A stretch of DNA of 64,000 bases, from NCBI RefSeq assembly GCF_963576615.1, contig NC_088708.1:27535191-27599190 (forward strand). The letters are read 5' to 3'. Below, piece after piece: positions 1 through 13,990 of the stretch. The stretch comes from Watersipora subatra (taxonomy: Eukaryota > Bryozoa > Gymnolaemata > Cheilostomatida > Watersiporidae). Under the pieces are notes generated by a model. That model had not been told where the DNA came from, did no database searches, and saw only the letters and a list, made by a program, of their open reading frames with translations. The translations under genes were made by a program, and so were the position numbers. Position 1 is the stretch's first letter. Every line of letters begins with the position of its first letter.

Positions 1-79
1 CAATAACAGAATAATCTGGTGGGTGATAGTCGTAAAATCTTTATTTTTAATTCATTTGTGTGTCGTAATCAATAAAATG

Positions 80-455
80 ATTACCGTATCTATCGATAGA
101 ATGACTACCGTATCTATCGATAGAGTGACTACTGTATCTATCAATAGAGTGAGTACCATATCTATCAATAGGGTGACTACTGTATACATGTATATCGATA
201 GAGTGAATACCATAGCTATCAATAGAGTGAGTACCATATCTATCGATAGAATGACTACCATATCTATCAATAGAGTGACTATCGTATCTATCGATAGAAT
301 GAGTACCATATCTATCAATAGAGTGATTAACGTATCTATCGATAGAGCAACTACGGTATCTATTGATAGAATGACTAGCGTATCTATTGATAGGACCGTA
401 TCTATCGATGGAGTGACGATCATATCTATCGATAGAGTGACTACCATAGTTTGAA
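80..455. repeat. 24-bp minisatellite
   Basis: About fifteen degenerate copies of a 24-bp unit built around the palindrome TATCGATA, with a GTGACTACC-like spacer. Because the unit is a multiple of three, long frames stay open on both strands (over 140 codons each), encoding an SIDRVTT-type repeat. I read it as non-coding, since there is no start context, splice site or non-repetitive flank. Confidence 0.9.
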
Positions 456-525
456 GAAAATCTGAAGATATGTGCAAAGTTTGACTACGACAAAATGGAA
501 CCAGTTTTTTTCATTTATATCATGA

Positions 526-2496
526 TACCCTACAGGATGAAAATATTCGGGGAGTTAAGTTTCGCGCAAATCGCCTTTTCACGCAAATTCGCGGACTAAT
601 TTATTCGCGGATGAACACAATCTCTCTCTATTAAGAGTTAACTTTATTGCAGCTAGCAATAGAGTTAACCCTTCCCATGCGTACACCACGTGTTTAGGTT
701 TCTATTTAAGCCTGGTTTCCATATGACAGCGTAAGGCGCGCAACAAGGCACGCAACAAGGCGCACGACATCGTGCGTAGGCCGGCTGTGATATGGAAACG
801 TCAACGCACGACGATCGCGCGATGTGCGTACGCTGATCGCAAGGATCCAACAGAATGGATCCTTGCGACGAGTGCGCGCGATGATGTATCCCACAATACA
901 TCGCTCGACCTTTTCAACCTATCCCACAATTCAAACCGAGGGCTGTTTTCCCAAGAAATCAGTCTCCCGTACGAAAGAGTAAGCCCAGTTTTCATATGAC
1001 AGCGCAATATCTCAACGGAGGACTGTTTTTCCGAAGAAATCGGTCTTTCCTACGAGAAAGTAAGGAAATTACCCACCCTGTCCAATGCAAGCATGGCGCC
1101 TACGCGCGATATGGAAACACTGCATCGCAGCCCAAGAAATGCATTGCGTACGATCACTGGGCCGCGCACGATCATTGGGCTGTCATATAGAAACCAGGCT
1201 TTAGCTGACAACTACGAGTCGATCATGCTAAGCTATAAACTTCTTGCTGCGTCCAGAGGTTTTCATGAATATTCATCGCTTTGGAGGCCTCTGATAAACC
1301 AAGAACTTGTGGTAATGAGTTTTTTCAAAACCATTTACTAAATTAATAATTGAATTTTACTTTGGTTCTTTGGTAAAACGCAATATTTATTTTTTTCATC
1401 CCTACCGCTTCATTATTCGTTTTAGTGTGAGAGAGGAGCCCAATAATTTGCACGACCCATTTTCAGTAAAGCTAATAAACGCAACTGCGCAACGGTTGGT
1501 CATCTATCTCATGAAATAAGTAGAGTAAGCAGCTTTTTCATCATACACAGAGGCACAATGACTGCAATAGTGGTGGATGTCATTTCTAGAAGATCACCAA
1601 TCATTCAGGGAGGTCTTGAAATTGAGGTAGCAGTGACCGCAGCTGCTAAGGAGGAGAATATATCTGTTTTAGAAAAGGAATAAGAACACCTTTACGATCA
1701 CAATTTTTTGGCCAACCGGCAGAACGTTGCAATAGTAAGCCACGAGGAGAGTTCTGATGATAACTGCCTTACCAGCCATGTAGTAGCGAGAGAATCGCCT
1801 TTAACATCTACCCAAGACAGTGACAGCGATATAGCGCTGCTATTACCAAAATAACTAGTCAGAGAGCACCATTACACGCTAGTATTTACTTTTCATGAGT
1901 ATCAGTTTAATTTTATTGCCAGACAACTGCCATATGGGCCAAACTGTTTTTATTTACTCCATTCATTGTTTGTAAAGTTTTGTTTGTATTTGAAATATTG
2001 TATTTGTACACTCATATTTGCAATTAATTATAATATATTTATACATAAGCTAATTCATAAGCTAAGCATAATTCAAGCTAAGCTATAAATTTTTGGCTCC
2101 ATCCAGAGGTTTTCATGAATGTTCATCGATTCGGAGGCCTTTGGTGAACCAACAACTTGTGGTAAGTTATGAGTTTTTTTAACGTAAATAACTGCAGATT
2201 TTTTCGATGATGGTGGTGTGCCGAATAACTTGTGACAACATTGAATAGTTTTGTAAAGAAATGTGATGCATTGGCAATGGGGTTAACTCAAAGCCCCGGC
2301 GATTTTTTTAAAATTTGGAGTTCGGCTACGTTTACTACTTCCGCCTAGCGACTAGTTTTTAATTTGAGGCAGTAGTTATTCTCCCTTGTGTTTAACAATA
2401 GAACTAATTATTCGTGAAATTTAGTAATTCGTGGAATCGTCTGTTCGGGAAATCGCGAATTATTAAATCCATCAAATATTTTCATCCTGTAGAGTA
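526..2496. mobile_element. Non-autonomous TIR DNA transposon, copy 1 (TA target site)
   Basis: Inverted termini run from TACCCTACAGGATGAAAA at the left to TTTTCATCCTGTAGAGTA at the right, with TA at each outer edge. It is the same family as the element at 27981-29279, shown by shared internal stretches such as the sequence around 1205-1275 and 2100-2165. It has no transposase frame. A 492-bp Harbinger-like element sits inside it at 709-1200. The TA-bounded ends fit the Tc1/mariner superfamily, but without a transposase this is inference. Confidence 0.8.
709..1200. mobile_element. Nested Harbinger-like MITE with TTA duplication
   Basis: Termini are AGCCTGGTTTCCATATGACA and the near-perfect inverse ending at 1200, flanked by TTA on both sides (706-708 and 1201-1203). 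The related element at 28 kb shows the uninterrupted site with a single TTA at 28157-28159. A 3-bp TTA/TWA duplication is typical of PIF/Harbinger transposons. The interior has two related ~40-bp stretches (about 946-985 and 1022-1062) and no transposase. Confidence 0.8.
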
Positions 2497-3334
2497 GTAT
2501 GTAGCTGACATGGTTTATATGAATAATTCTACAGAATTTAAGGTTAAGCAATGTTTTGCAAGAAAGCTGGACTCCCAACTCTTTCTATTTTAGTTAATCC
2601 TTAATTTTTAGTTTATTCATGTGGAATTGCGATATCCATTATTTATTACTTTCTAAAATAGATGATCAGCTCTGTCATAGCTTCCACAAATATATTAGTT
2701 CTTGAGAATTAAGCTGCGGTGATAAGTAATACCGCAGCTTTCTAGTTTATGAGAGCTAGAATGCCTACCATGCCATTAGTCTAGCTAACCTGTTATTCAA
2801 GCCATTATCATGCTATAGCCAATACAAGCATTGCTATTGGTTTGCTATCAAAATAACTACATACACCAAGTTGTTGTTTTGCGGTTAGTGTACTGTCACA
2901 GGACCTTCTCATATTACTGAACGCTAGGGTAATTCTGTTTTTGTTAACAGGATACAAGTGATAAACATTGAAAATCTTTTACTTACTGCGAGTTTTTAAC
3001 ACTTACAGTTCATCAGTCTGAGCCTCAATGGCTATGTACAATTCTTGCTAAAATCCAAAACACACAATCTCACAGCTTTTGCTTACATTAGCTTCTCAGT
3101 TGCCTTCAGTCAATGTTAGTTGTTCATCAGTTGTTATCCAACTGACACTAAAATCTCTTTTGAATTTCATGAACAGCATATTTGCATTGCGCTGCCTGAT
3201 TTCGATGAAGTGAGCATCCATTCATCGAGTCGATAAAGTCTACCTAAATAAGTATGTAATGAACTATGCATTTGCAGGATGGATATTTACTCCAACACAC
3301 TACCATGGAAATATGCTGTGAATCGGGTACCAGC

Positions 3335-4699
3335 TACCCTAGGACACTTATGCATTCGTGGCATCTAACTTTTGCGTTTTCGCGGTGTCATCCTCTCGCG
3401 AAAGTTTCATGTGCGAAACTATCATAACAAACGAGCAAAAAAGCGAAACTAAATAGTTTTGTTCATTGATACTGTAGAATGGAATTTTATAACGACATTT
3501 ATTTTAACGTTTTTAACGACCACTATATAGCATCGTTAAAATATAAACCAACAAAATAATTTGACTGTCAAAATTTATTACGTTATTATTTTGCAATTAA
3601 TTATGATTATTTTCCCATTAAGAATGATTTATAATGATAGGAATTTGATGTCAATGCACACGCATTAGTAGCATTATCGTTTGCTGGGACATCAATCAAT
3701 GCAGTGAGCACCGTGTGTTGAAAGAAAATAAGACACACTGACACTCGCAGTACTACACAAGCAGCATGGCTCTGGAAAGGTTTGGATTCACCACTGACAC
3801 CTCTTCAATAACTTGTAATTTTTTGAGATTTGTTTTGTTTTAAGTGATGTGACTGATGAGACGTTTTCAAATTAAAATAGGCAAAACATGACCGCAGTTA
3901 AAACGCTCAGAAAAAATACATCTTTTTCTTTTGAGCGTTTTAACAAAGATCAATTTTGCGGATTTTATTTTAAGTTCATTCGGAGGCTTTTACGCTTTCG
4001 ATGGGACATGGCCAAGCGGGTGTTTGATAAAACTTAATCTTCTGCAAACCTTAATAAAAGTCGTTAACAAAAATATTTTGCCTCTGATGATGATAATAAT
4101 GATGCCTAAGAACTACTAGAAGTTGATGTTTGTCTCTATGGCTTGGAATGCAGTGATATTCTACAGCGATAAAAACCGCGTCCATGGCCGTTGGGCAAAT
4201 AACTTTTCGAATAAATGATGTTGAGGTCGAGTTATCTGAAGGAATTTATCATTGCGTTGGAACTGACCAAACAAATCCGTTTGAGTTGACCTTGTGTTTG
4301 AGATGAAATGTTACATTTTATCTGAGGGCGAGTTATCCGAGTTGGACTGTACTTACCGTAAAAAATTCCCAAAAAGTTGGGGCGGCTCAGTCGGCCAGCT
4401 GCCCCAGTGAATACAGGCCTGTTGATAGTCCAACAAATGGCAGCAGGCGATCAAATTGCATTATCGACCTTGCCCACACCATTCTACCTGCGGTTCACAA
4501 TTACAAACTAGTCGCAAATTGAATTTTTTTATTGGTGAACTGAACCTGAGGAATCTAATTATGTTTGTTCCACTGCATTTATTTTCACATCACTATATTT
4601 TCGCACTCATCAGAGCTGCGAAATTAAATTGCTTCGAAATTTTACTCTGTGCGCTACTCACGAAACTAAATACTAGCGAAATATAAGTGTCCTAGGGTA
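3335..4699. mobile_element. Non-autonomous TIR element (TA target site)
   Basis: Termini TACCCTAGGACACTTAT at the left and ATAAGTGTCCTAGGGTA at the right form perfect 17-bp inverted repeats bounded by TA. The interior is 1.3 kb of AT-rich sequence with no recognisable frame. The region between this and the previous element (2497-3334) holds nothing I can identify. Confidence 0.75.
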
Positions 4700-5395
4700 T
4701 CGCAATTTTTCCCTACAGGTTAGATTATAGTCCTTGACATGCTAATGAGTAATAGGAACTGTTGATTTATTAAAAGCCTGATGGATTAACTGAACTAACA
4801 CAGCTCATTACTAAGTATGTGATTTGCAGAGGTGATTCAGAGCAAGTTCCTCAAATGAATGATATGGAACAGCTGCTAAGGTACATAGTAAGCCGATGCG
4901 GTCTCAAGCACCTGATAAGCTGACAATCAGAGGAACATACTCCAGCCTTAGAAGCATGCTGCCCATCATACGGTCTCGTATAATAACACTCGAGAGAAAG
5001 CTTTCAGTAGATAATCCCTTTCTGTACAGTGTTTCAAATGCGCATCAATTAAATGCGATGGTCATAAAAACATTATACAGTACCAGGCATACTTTGCACA
5101 ATCTTAGAAAATTGTATTTCACTATATATTGTAGTACAACACATGAAAAAAAGCTCATTTCACCAGTTTCAAAACGGAGATTATACAGGATTATGATTTC
5201 ACAGAAATGTAGAATGTTCCAAATATAGATGAAGTACCAATTGCATGAAAGATGATTGTTCTCCCTCGTTGCAATGTAAAAGCTTTCCAAATCATGCTCG
5301 TTCAAATGCTGTTCTCATATGATAAAGGTTGTATCGGTAATGTCTCACATCTATGCTTGGTGAGACATAGATCAGGAATGGTGATTCGCGGTTGC

Positions 5396-8300
5396 TTACT
5401 TAATAGCAAGAAATTCAACATCAAATTTTAGAGTAGCATTAGGAGGTATGACTCCTGGGTGGCCCTGTGATCCATAACCATAGTCGGGGGTGCATGTGAG
5501 TACTGCCCTCTCACCAAGGCTCATCTACACAAGATATACAAAAAGGTAATAGCATAGTCACCATTTTTGGGATGCAACTCAATATCGTTTAGTACATACA
5601 TAAAAACTTCAACTTTTGGCAAAATGCACTGCCAGGACAAGGTAAGAGAGAGCAATTTGAAATGACAGCTGATGTCGGGAGTATTTTTACTGCATTCAAT
5701 CACAGCCATATTCATCACATCCGATGTAAATCACATTGAACCTAAGCTCTACAAGATTGCTACGCTAGATGGCTATTAAAGGCGGCTATTAAAGGCGTGA
5801 TAACTGCAGTCTGCACTTAGTGCACTCTTTATGGAACATAATTTACCATTTCATAGTAATCATTTTACTGCCGGATAATCTGACACGCCTTTAGGAAGCA
5901 CCGTTTTGTTTTGCTGAATCTTTCTGAACATCAAACAATTTACTGTTTCAAACTTTTAAAGTTAATGTTGTAGCAATCCTACTGAATCATCATGCAAGTT
6001 AAATAGCACACCGTTAATCCAATTAAAGTGTAATTTGTTCCAATTATTCATAACTGGTAAAAAGATTAACTAGCCGTAACATTCTATTTTATCTGGAACA
6101 CCTTGTCCCAAACTTCATGAATCTAATTTATAGGGTTATTTTAAGATGAATGTTAGCATCTCAAGTTAAATGTTGAATGCGAGTAGTAAAACTTGAACGT
6201 CACCTCTATTTGACATTTTTCATCTTTACGAACCCATAGTAACAAGTGATCAGTAGAAAAGTGTCCACAAAACCATGCTAATAACGACTTGATTACATCA
6301 ACAATAATTAATTCGTTTGTTGTTTCTGTTCCTATCTACCGCAAAACCTCTAATTGAACGCCACCTCCAATTGACCGCCACCCTGAGAGAAGGGTTAAAA
6401 AATAGACCGCCACTCTCCAATTGACCGCCATCTTCATTTGACCACCACTTTGACATTATTTGATCTTTTCGCGTCCACATCAACTGATCAGTAGAAAAGT
6501 GTCCAAAAAACCGTATTAATAATGAATAGTTTATATCAGTAACAGTTAATTCTCTTGTTGTCGAACCCTTGTTGTCAACACTGTAGCAATAATCAATAAC
6601 GGTCTCAGGCTAGTAGTAGCTCTCTGTTGAATACGGTCTTTTTACTTCAAAGTAGCCTACATATATAAAAAAACGGCTTAAATTTGCGATGGTTAATGAA
6701 CTTTTAAAGCAACGCTATAGAAATAATTACTGTCTCAGGCTAATGGTGGTTCCTTGTTTAACGTGGTACTGATACTGCGAAGTACATGTACATATATAAA
6801 AACGGTTTAAATTTATGAAGGTAGATCGAACTTGGAAAGCAATGCTATATAAATAACTACTAACTGTCTCAGACTAATAGTAGTTCCTTGTTTAACACGG
6901 TTCTAATACTTCGAAAGACATGCATATAAAAACCGGTTCGCAAGTTTTGGACCAGAGGTTACGCAAGCAAAATTTTACGCGTTGCACTAGTGCTAAATGC
7001 AGTGCGTGAAAGTTTTGCTCTGCCAAAAGAATTGTTTGGACGCTAATATCGACTAGTTCAGCAGTGCAAAAGAAGAGTTGAGGCCAGAAGATATTGTGGA
7101 AGGTATTGGACAACAAGAAGATGTTCGTTCCATCAAAAGCAACAATCAGAATGCAGCTATCCGAGCAAACGATGCAAATATTTTCGTTTGGAAAACGTTA
7201 ATTTTTGTTTCAGCATGTAATATAAGTATGGTTCGTTTATATCACTTGCTCATGAATATATATTTGCATCATTTGATAGATTATTGTTGTATAACTTATA
7301 AATATGCAGATTTATAGCATGTATTTAATAGCATCCTTGCGGCTATCTTAATACAGTTTACAATAGATCGATACTCCTAACTCCACTTCTATTGCACATA
7401 AAAAGCTAGTTTTGGCTCCAAACTGTGGCGAACATATCAGTGAGTGCAATGAGCTTTTATTCAACAATGTTAAATATAGATATAAAATAAAAATGTCTTT
7501 AAATTTAGAATGAAATAATATTTGAAAATTCCAACAAATTGCAAAGAAAGACACAGGCTATAATATCTTTGCAGGTCAATTGCAAGCAAAAGATATCATT
7601 TGGTAGAAATATTTCTTGGTTTCTCCATGTCCATTTATTAAGAGATCTTTGACAAGTAAGAGCTAAGTTAGCAGATTTATTGCATCCAAAGGGTTTAATA
7701 TCGGTCAACCGGAAAAAGAGGGCAAAATATAGGCAACATTTGCTTTGCCCTAATAAAGCTAAATTTATTTTCTGACAATTCTGACGAGCCATTTGAAAAA
7801 TACACCGCCAGCCTTTATTTGAATGCCGCCTCCAATTGATCGCGACCACAGAGAAAAGGTTTAAAAATAAAGTGCCAAGGCATTCAATCAGAGGTTTTAC
7901 GGTAAGTCCGTTTTCTATTTCCAGGTCTTTAGGTTTTTTGTTAAATACTTTAATTGTAACACCATAGAAATAATTAGTACAGTGCACCCTCGAGATACGA
8001 TTACCCTGATATACGATTTTTTCACCTTACGAAGTCAAACATTGTGATATCTTTACCTCGCTATACGAATTTTATTTCACCATACGAATTTGAGAAAAGT
8101 TTCGCCCGAGTTAAAATTTGGCCGTCGGTGTGCTCATAACACACGTCGAAATAAAAAAGACACCGAAATATAGTTTGCCGAAAACATTCTTAGAACATGT
8201 TTAGAAGAGACACGATGATCGACTTCTCTCATGTCCGCGTGGAAAATTTCATGTAAAATACACAAACGAGAGCAAATATTCATTTGTAGCGTTATTATAG

Positions 8301-11300
8301 CTTTTACTATAAACTTTTAAGTCAGCATACGTATATAACTACAACTATCTACATTTAATTTGTTATCTATGGAATCTGAGACCAATACAAACGTTACAAA
8401 ACGAAGGAAAAATGATTTCCATGTCAACAAAGTTGGATGTCGTAAATAAGGAGAAGGAACCCGTATTATTAACATTGTCAAGGAATATGATCGCAACCAA
8501 TCAGCATTTGCAATTATTATTAAAACAAGAACTCCATTAAGCAAGCACAAGAAAGAGCTTCCGACTGAAGATTTGAATGAGCTAGGTCATGCACGCGATC
8601 AGCATTCAAAAGGAGCAACCATATAGTAAAGGCGAGGATGTGGAAGATACAGAAAATCCCACATTCGCAGAAATATTTCAAGTGTTTAATTTACTGATAT
8701 GGACTGGTACATTAAAACAATGCATGTATAATATATATTATTTATCTCTTGTGTGGCATGTTTTTCATATTTTATTCATTTTGTTTCCTTTTGATTTTAT
8801 GTTATATTTTCTTGTTTAACCATGTCTTTGCATGTGGGCTTGTTATCTTCTACGTGAATATAATTCATTGCATGTATGTATGTAACTCATATAACTAGCT
8901 ACTCAAGTTAGTTGAAGCATCCACATTACTTTTTGAAACTTGCTAAAACCCTGTCCCCCCATAGGGTATAAATACGTACAAACTTTGTATGTATGGTTAC
9001 ATTGATTCTTGTGCACATTTCATGCAAGACAAACTACTGTACCACATTCTCTGGATCCTTTTACAAGCGCTAGCTAGCAATTTTCTGCATTACACCATCA
9101 ATTTTTTCGTAGAAAAATTGGACAGGAATGGACAACTTCTTTTAGCCTGCTAAAAAATTCCAATTCATTACGTTTTAAATTTATTTTAAAGTGTACAGCA
9201 CCATAATTAGCATTGATACGTTTTTGCCTCCTCTCTGCTTTACCCGCTACATGTACCAGCTAAAGCCATGTTACTCCAAAGGTATGTACGTCCAGTATAG
9301 AAAACATAATTTTATTTTTCTTTTCGGTAGCCATTAAATGGTCAAGTGTGCGAGAGGCCGCTTTCTATAACTGCATCGCTCGGCCTTATTGAATTAGGTT
9401 GAAAAAGGTTTCAACCAGATAGGCTAAAGTTTATAGTGAAAGTGAAGATAGGAACTGCTGAAGGATAAAATTTCATGATAAAAAGTTGAAATTCAGTAAA
9501 ATAGTTCAAAATACATACTAAAACTTAGTTTTAAGTGTAGGCATAGCAAGCTAAACTTGAAGTGAATTCAAAGATTATGTTATGCGTACCTTTTGAAGGC
9601 AAGAACTCCTTACCGTACGTACTACATTTGGTACACACATAATTTTGCGTTTTATTGCAGATCATAACCATTAAAATACACTCAATACAATACAGTTACT
9701 GTAGGTAACTATAATTACTAAAGTTAACATACTATTTTGTTGCTAATTGTCAATATGTACACATTTTTATAAAAAAAATTGACGATTTTCACCAGGGGAC
9801 GTTTGCATTGTATAATTACAATTATTTCTATACCCCGATATACGAATTTTTCACCATACGATGCCAACCATGGAACGAATTAACATCGTATCTCGAGGGT
9901 GCACTGTAACTGTCCCTGCTAATAATAGCTCCTTCTTTAACGCAGTCTTGATTCTTCAACGTATGTGAAAAACATTTTAGCAATAACGAACGTATAAAAG
10001 TTTTGCTATGCTAAAAAAATTGTTTGGACGCTAATATCGACTAGTTCAGTGCATAAGAGTTCAGGTTGGTAGACACTGTAGAAAGTATTGTATAGCTAGA
10101 TGATGAAATGGTTTCATACGAAAGTAACAATCAGAATGTAACCTGCCAAGCAAACGATGCAAATATTTGTAACAAAAATATTAATTTTTGTTTCTGCATT
10201 ATAACTATGATTTGTTTATGTCACTGGTTTTTCAATATATATATTTGCAGCATTTGATAGATAATTATTATAAACCTTACAAATTTGCAGATTTATAGCA
10301 TATTATTTGATAGCATGATTGCGGTAATCTGACCTCATCTTACAATGTATCGACGCCCATAACTCCTGTTCTATTGCACATAAAAAACCACTTTTGTCTG
10401 CAAACTGTAGCTAACGTATCGATGAGTGCAATTATGCAACCTTGTTAAATAATTATAGTTATAAAATAAAAATATGCTTTCAAATTTACAATGAAAATAA
10501 AAACTTTAAAGCACCATCAAATTGCAACACAAGTTATAAGATCATCGTAGGTTAATTGCAAGCAATAGATATCAACTGGTAGAGACAGGTATCAGCTTCA
10601 CCCTGCATATTTATTTAGAAATCTACGATGAGTTAGAGGTGAGCTAGCAAATTTTTTGCATTTAAAATGGTTAATGTCGCAGCATCCGAAGGAGAGTGCA
10701 AAATATGAGTGACATTGGATTCGCTCGTGAATGGGTTAAATTTATCTTCTCAACATTCTAACAAGGTGTTTAAAAAATTTATTTTTTAAACACCCTTTAT
10801 TTGAACGTTATCTCTAATAAGGCGCCACTTTAGAAGTGCCATGGCGTTCAAATAAGGCTTTACAGTAAGGTGTTTACCTTAAAAATCCACTACAGCCGCC
10901 TGTGGGAACGGGTGAAAATCGGAATTTTAGCAGAGTAACCTGAGAAATCAAAGGGGCTAAGCAGGAATAATTCTCCGGGTAAAAATTTACAATGGCTTGC
11001 TATGCAGCAGCAGTTCAGGCCCATGACTAACATGAATTCTGTCATTATCATTATGCAGATGATAATCTACTTGTCTAACTAAAGGAACCAGCTACTATCA
11101 CGGATGACTCATCATTACTGCGTTGTTTTCTATTCTCCTGAGATTTTCTAGAACAGAAAATCTTAACAAAAACAAATTCTACTACAAAAATAATTAAGGA
11201 TGCATTGCTGCAGCGCCAATTTTTTGGAACATCTTATAATGCTAAAAATGATCGAAGTTTGTTGTTATTTCAATTTTTTATACTGCTCTGAGATATTTAT

Positions 11301-13256
11301 GCTTATATGAAACATTGCATATACTGTATACAGAAATAGACATGCATAGTCATTGAAATCTATAACATAAAGGGCAGACTGAGGGAAGTTGATCTGAATG
11401 TTTTCAACATAAAATAAAATGCAAAAGTTATTACTTTGTAAAGTTTGTAAAAACACACATGACACACCTCCGATAACAGCAGCAATATGAAACAGGAGAC
11501 TTTCCTGTAATGTTCATCAACGAAAATTATGGAAAATGGCAATAACAAACAAAGCATAGCGTATAATCTGCACAACAGTTGTCAAGTGATTGCAGCCGAT
11601 GCTGATTGTAAAAATCATCCCACTATTTTTAAATTAAAACCTACCAAACTCTCCATCACTAAATTATATAATGATCATAGCTCTCAGTTAAAAGGGTTAG
11701 GGCAGGGAGTTGCCAAAATGCACAGGAGCACAGCTGCTATGGGAACATTAAAACTATTACGCTAAACCTTTTTAGTTGCTAAGTAATTTTAAAGTCAATT
11801 TGGAAATGAAGCAAAACACGTTGAAGTAATGTTAAATTATATAGGCAGAAATGATCAGCGCCATTCGGTGCTTTTTACCTTTGCTACGCCTTCATCCCAA
11901 CCTTTAATGACTTGACCAACACCTAGAGTGAATTCAAAGGGTTTCCCTCGATCTCTTGATGAGTCGAACTTAGTACCATCAGTCAGAGTGCCTAAATTAG
12001 CAATATAAATTTAGGTTTTAAAAACTAAAAGACAATAGAACTATCAGTACAGAAACCAAACATAACCCTATGGAATACTATAAATGTAGCTGTGTTATTG
12101 TAGCCGAAAATTTGTACACAAACGCAGTAGCACATGTATAAATGTGATTTTGAGGTAGATGTAATATAATCTGATATCAGTTAGCGGGTGATGCACATGA
12201 ATTGATTGTCTTAATTAGCTGGGCCAGTCAGCGATGGTATAACCAGGAGTACAAGAAATAGTGCAGCGATTCAAGTGATTTTTACAATTAGTTTATTTTA
12301 TAAAAGATTACGGCTGGTACAAAGAATGTTTATTTTTTCTAACCCTATAATACACCAGCAGAAGTGGGCCTTACTTTATCTCTAAAAAAAGCATAGACTT
12401 AATTTTGTTGCAATATATTCTTCAGCTCAGTATAGTAAAAAACGCTGATAACCTGACTATTTTGATATGCATTGTTCAAAATCCGCCTAAAGGGGTATTG
12501 CCCATGTAATAGTCCAGCCTGTTTATATGACAACAAGCTACTCAAGCCAATATGATTAATACTTACCTGTGTAATGAACTTGAACCACTTGGCCCACTTT
12601 GGCATAAGTAACACCTACAATACAGAGCATAGGCAGGTTAGTAACATGCCAGTTATCATAGTTGTTTGGAAACTAGTAAATTGTTCCATCGCAACTAGTC
12701 GTCAAATCCGCGCTGCTTGCTTGATTAGCTATAGGGACCTTAGTCACCAAATGTAAACACGAAACCTTGAGTTCTTGCACTAACATACAACTTCTACTTA
12801 CTGTACAGAGCCGAAGAATCTGTTGTATATACCAAGTTTTAACTAGATGAGTTTTTCAAAACGTAGCTGCAGTACGAGAACACACGTACTACACTTTTTA
12901 GGGTCAACTACTTGGCTAGTAGCAATTTTTCAGCGACAGTCGGACAACTCAATTGGCAATTGCTGTGAATGTTATCACACCGATATTTGTAGCACCAAAG
13001 CGCTTGCCCATAAATAATGTTATGCATGCGTTATAGAACTATATATGAGCAATCTTTATTGCGGTAATCAATAGTCATATTTTACAATATGTTTTCCACA
13101 AGGTACCACGGCAAGTAAACTGCTTGTATAGAACATTGTAAAATGTTTTCTTCTTAAAGAGCTTTACAAATGTTTAAAAATTAATGATAAGCATGAATTT
13201 TATTATTAAATCAAATTACCATCTCCAGGCTTTGTTGTTGCAACATCAACGCCCAT
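5396..13256 (-). CDS. FKBP1A-like: FKBP12-type peptidyl-prolyl cis-trans isomerase
   Basis: Four minus-strand exons: 13220-13256 (start codon, MGVDV), 12567-12614, 11879-11991 and 5396-5524 (TAA stop). All junctions are GT/AG and the phases match, giving 327 nt or 108 residues, the same length as vertebrate FKBP12. FKBP12 catalyses proline cis-trans isomerisation, binds FK506 and rapamycin, and regulates ryanodine and TGF-beta receptors. With Met as 1, the pocket residues are all present: Y27, F37, D38, F47, V56, I57, W60, Y83, H88 and F100. The stretches KFDSSRDR and GVIPPNATL are diagnostic. There is no signal peptide, TPR or second FKBP domain, so this is the cytosolic single-domain form. 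Intron 3 is 6.35 kb and full of transposons. Exons 2 and 3 are each under 115 nt. Confidence 0.95.
6337..7904. mobile_element. TIR element in FKBP intron 3 (family R)
   Basis: Left end TACCGCAAAACCTCTAATTG and right end CAATCAGAGGTTTTACGGTA are inverted repeats bounded by TA. Immediately upstream (about 6180-6330) is a degenerate second copy of the left-end region, so the locus has a partial tandem duplication. Related sequence recurs at about 9909-10865 and 61390-61982. No transposase is visible. Confidence 0.7.
7978..9908 (+). mobile_element. Tigger/pogo-like element nested in a family R copy
   Basis: Termini TACAGTGCACCCTCGAGATA and the exact inverse at 9889-9908 give 24-bp TIRs bounded by TA. 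Sequence on either side matches one continuous stretch of family R at about 6711-6740, so the element split an older copy. At about 8364-8640 a broken frame on the plus strand resembles the N-terminal helix-turn-helix (CENP-B type) of pogo/Tigger transposases, with KRRK and STKLDVV followed by frame breaks. The catalytic DDE part was not found. Confidence 0.75.
9909..10866. repeat. Family R copy, continued
   Basis: Sequence similar to 6730-7900 resumes directly after the Tigger-like insertion and ends near 10865 with a degenerate GGCTTTACAGTA terminus. From 10867 to 11878 I see no gene and no repeat I can name. Confidence 0.55.
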
Positions 13257-13470
13257 TTTTCTTCTCCAGGTTATGGTGCCGCTACCAAGCCGTCTGAACG
13301 GAATGAATGAACTAATTAAAGATGGCGCTATAGACTAACGTAAGGCATCAGTCGAGTATCGAGAAGTTGCCGCGTTTGGCAATACAATTTCATCTACAGT
13401 AATGAAACCTTATCACAAAAGCTAGGAACGCACGCTAAATGCTAAAAACGCTTATACATCATTAATTAAT

Positions 13471-13990
13471 TTTGGTCAGGTATAATTGCAGTGGCTCAAA
13501 ACCTGGTCAGTTTCTGGGTCGTTTTGTAGGGGTGGAGCTTAATCCGGAAATACAAAAGCTTTAAAGTTAGTCGAACCACTGCAAACGTTTAGTTGTTGAT
13601 AAATCGAGTAGTTATCTTTTTGTTTAACAAAATATCACGTAAGCATCTTTTCCAAGCAAATTTTTAATTACAAATATGAGTTCTTTTAGCAAAATAACAT
13701 AGAGTATTTACATAGCTGTTTATCGTAGTTTTTTCTTGTTAAGAATAAATGGTAACACGCTCACAAAACGGAAAAAATCTTCTCAAAAATACACCATTAA
13801 TTATTCTGTATTCGTTTATATTTGAAAAATAGTTATATATTTTTTTAATATGAATACACTTTTGTAAAGCGGTATTACATAAAATATTGAAAAGTTACGA
13901 TTATGTTCTGAACAAAGAAAATGCATATTAAAACGGTTGTCCACTTTGTTACCATTCTGAGAGCCTAAAATGATTCTATTTTAATTCACT
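13471..13990 (+). repeat. Left arm of a ~0.5-kb inverted repeat with a short coding-like end
   Basis: This segment is repeated in inverse orientation at 18950-19517. At its start a plus-strand frame reads VRYNCSGSKPGQFLGRFV, continues for about ten residues and stops near 13563. The rest (about 430 nt) is AT-rich and non-coding. The same residues are kept in the other arm. Left of 13471 the two loci differ. It lies about 215 bp upstream of the FKBP start codon. Confidence 0.75.

Noticed and set aside
23-477. Long open frames on both strands (over 140 codons) with SIDRVTT-type repeats
   Set aside because: They are a by-product of a 24-bp tandem repeat with no stop codon in the unit; both strands are equally open and there are no splice or start signals.
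11529-11765. 78-codon plus-strand frame in the FKBP region
   Set aside because: Antisense to an FKBP intron, with no family likeness or splice support.
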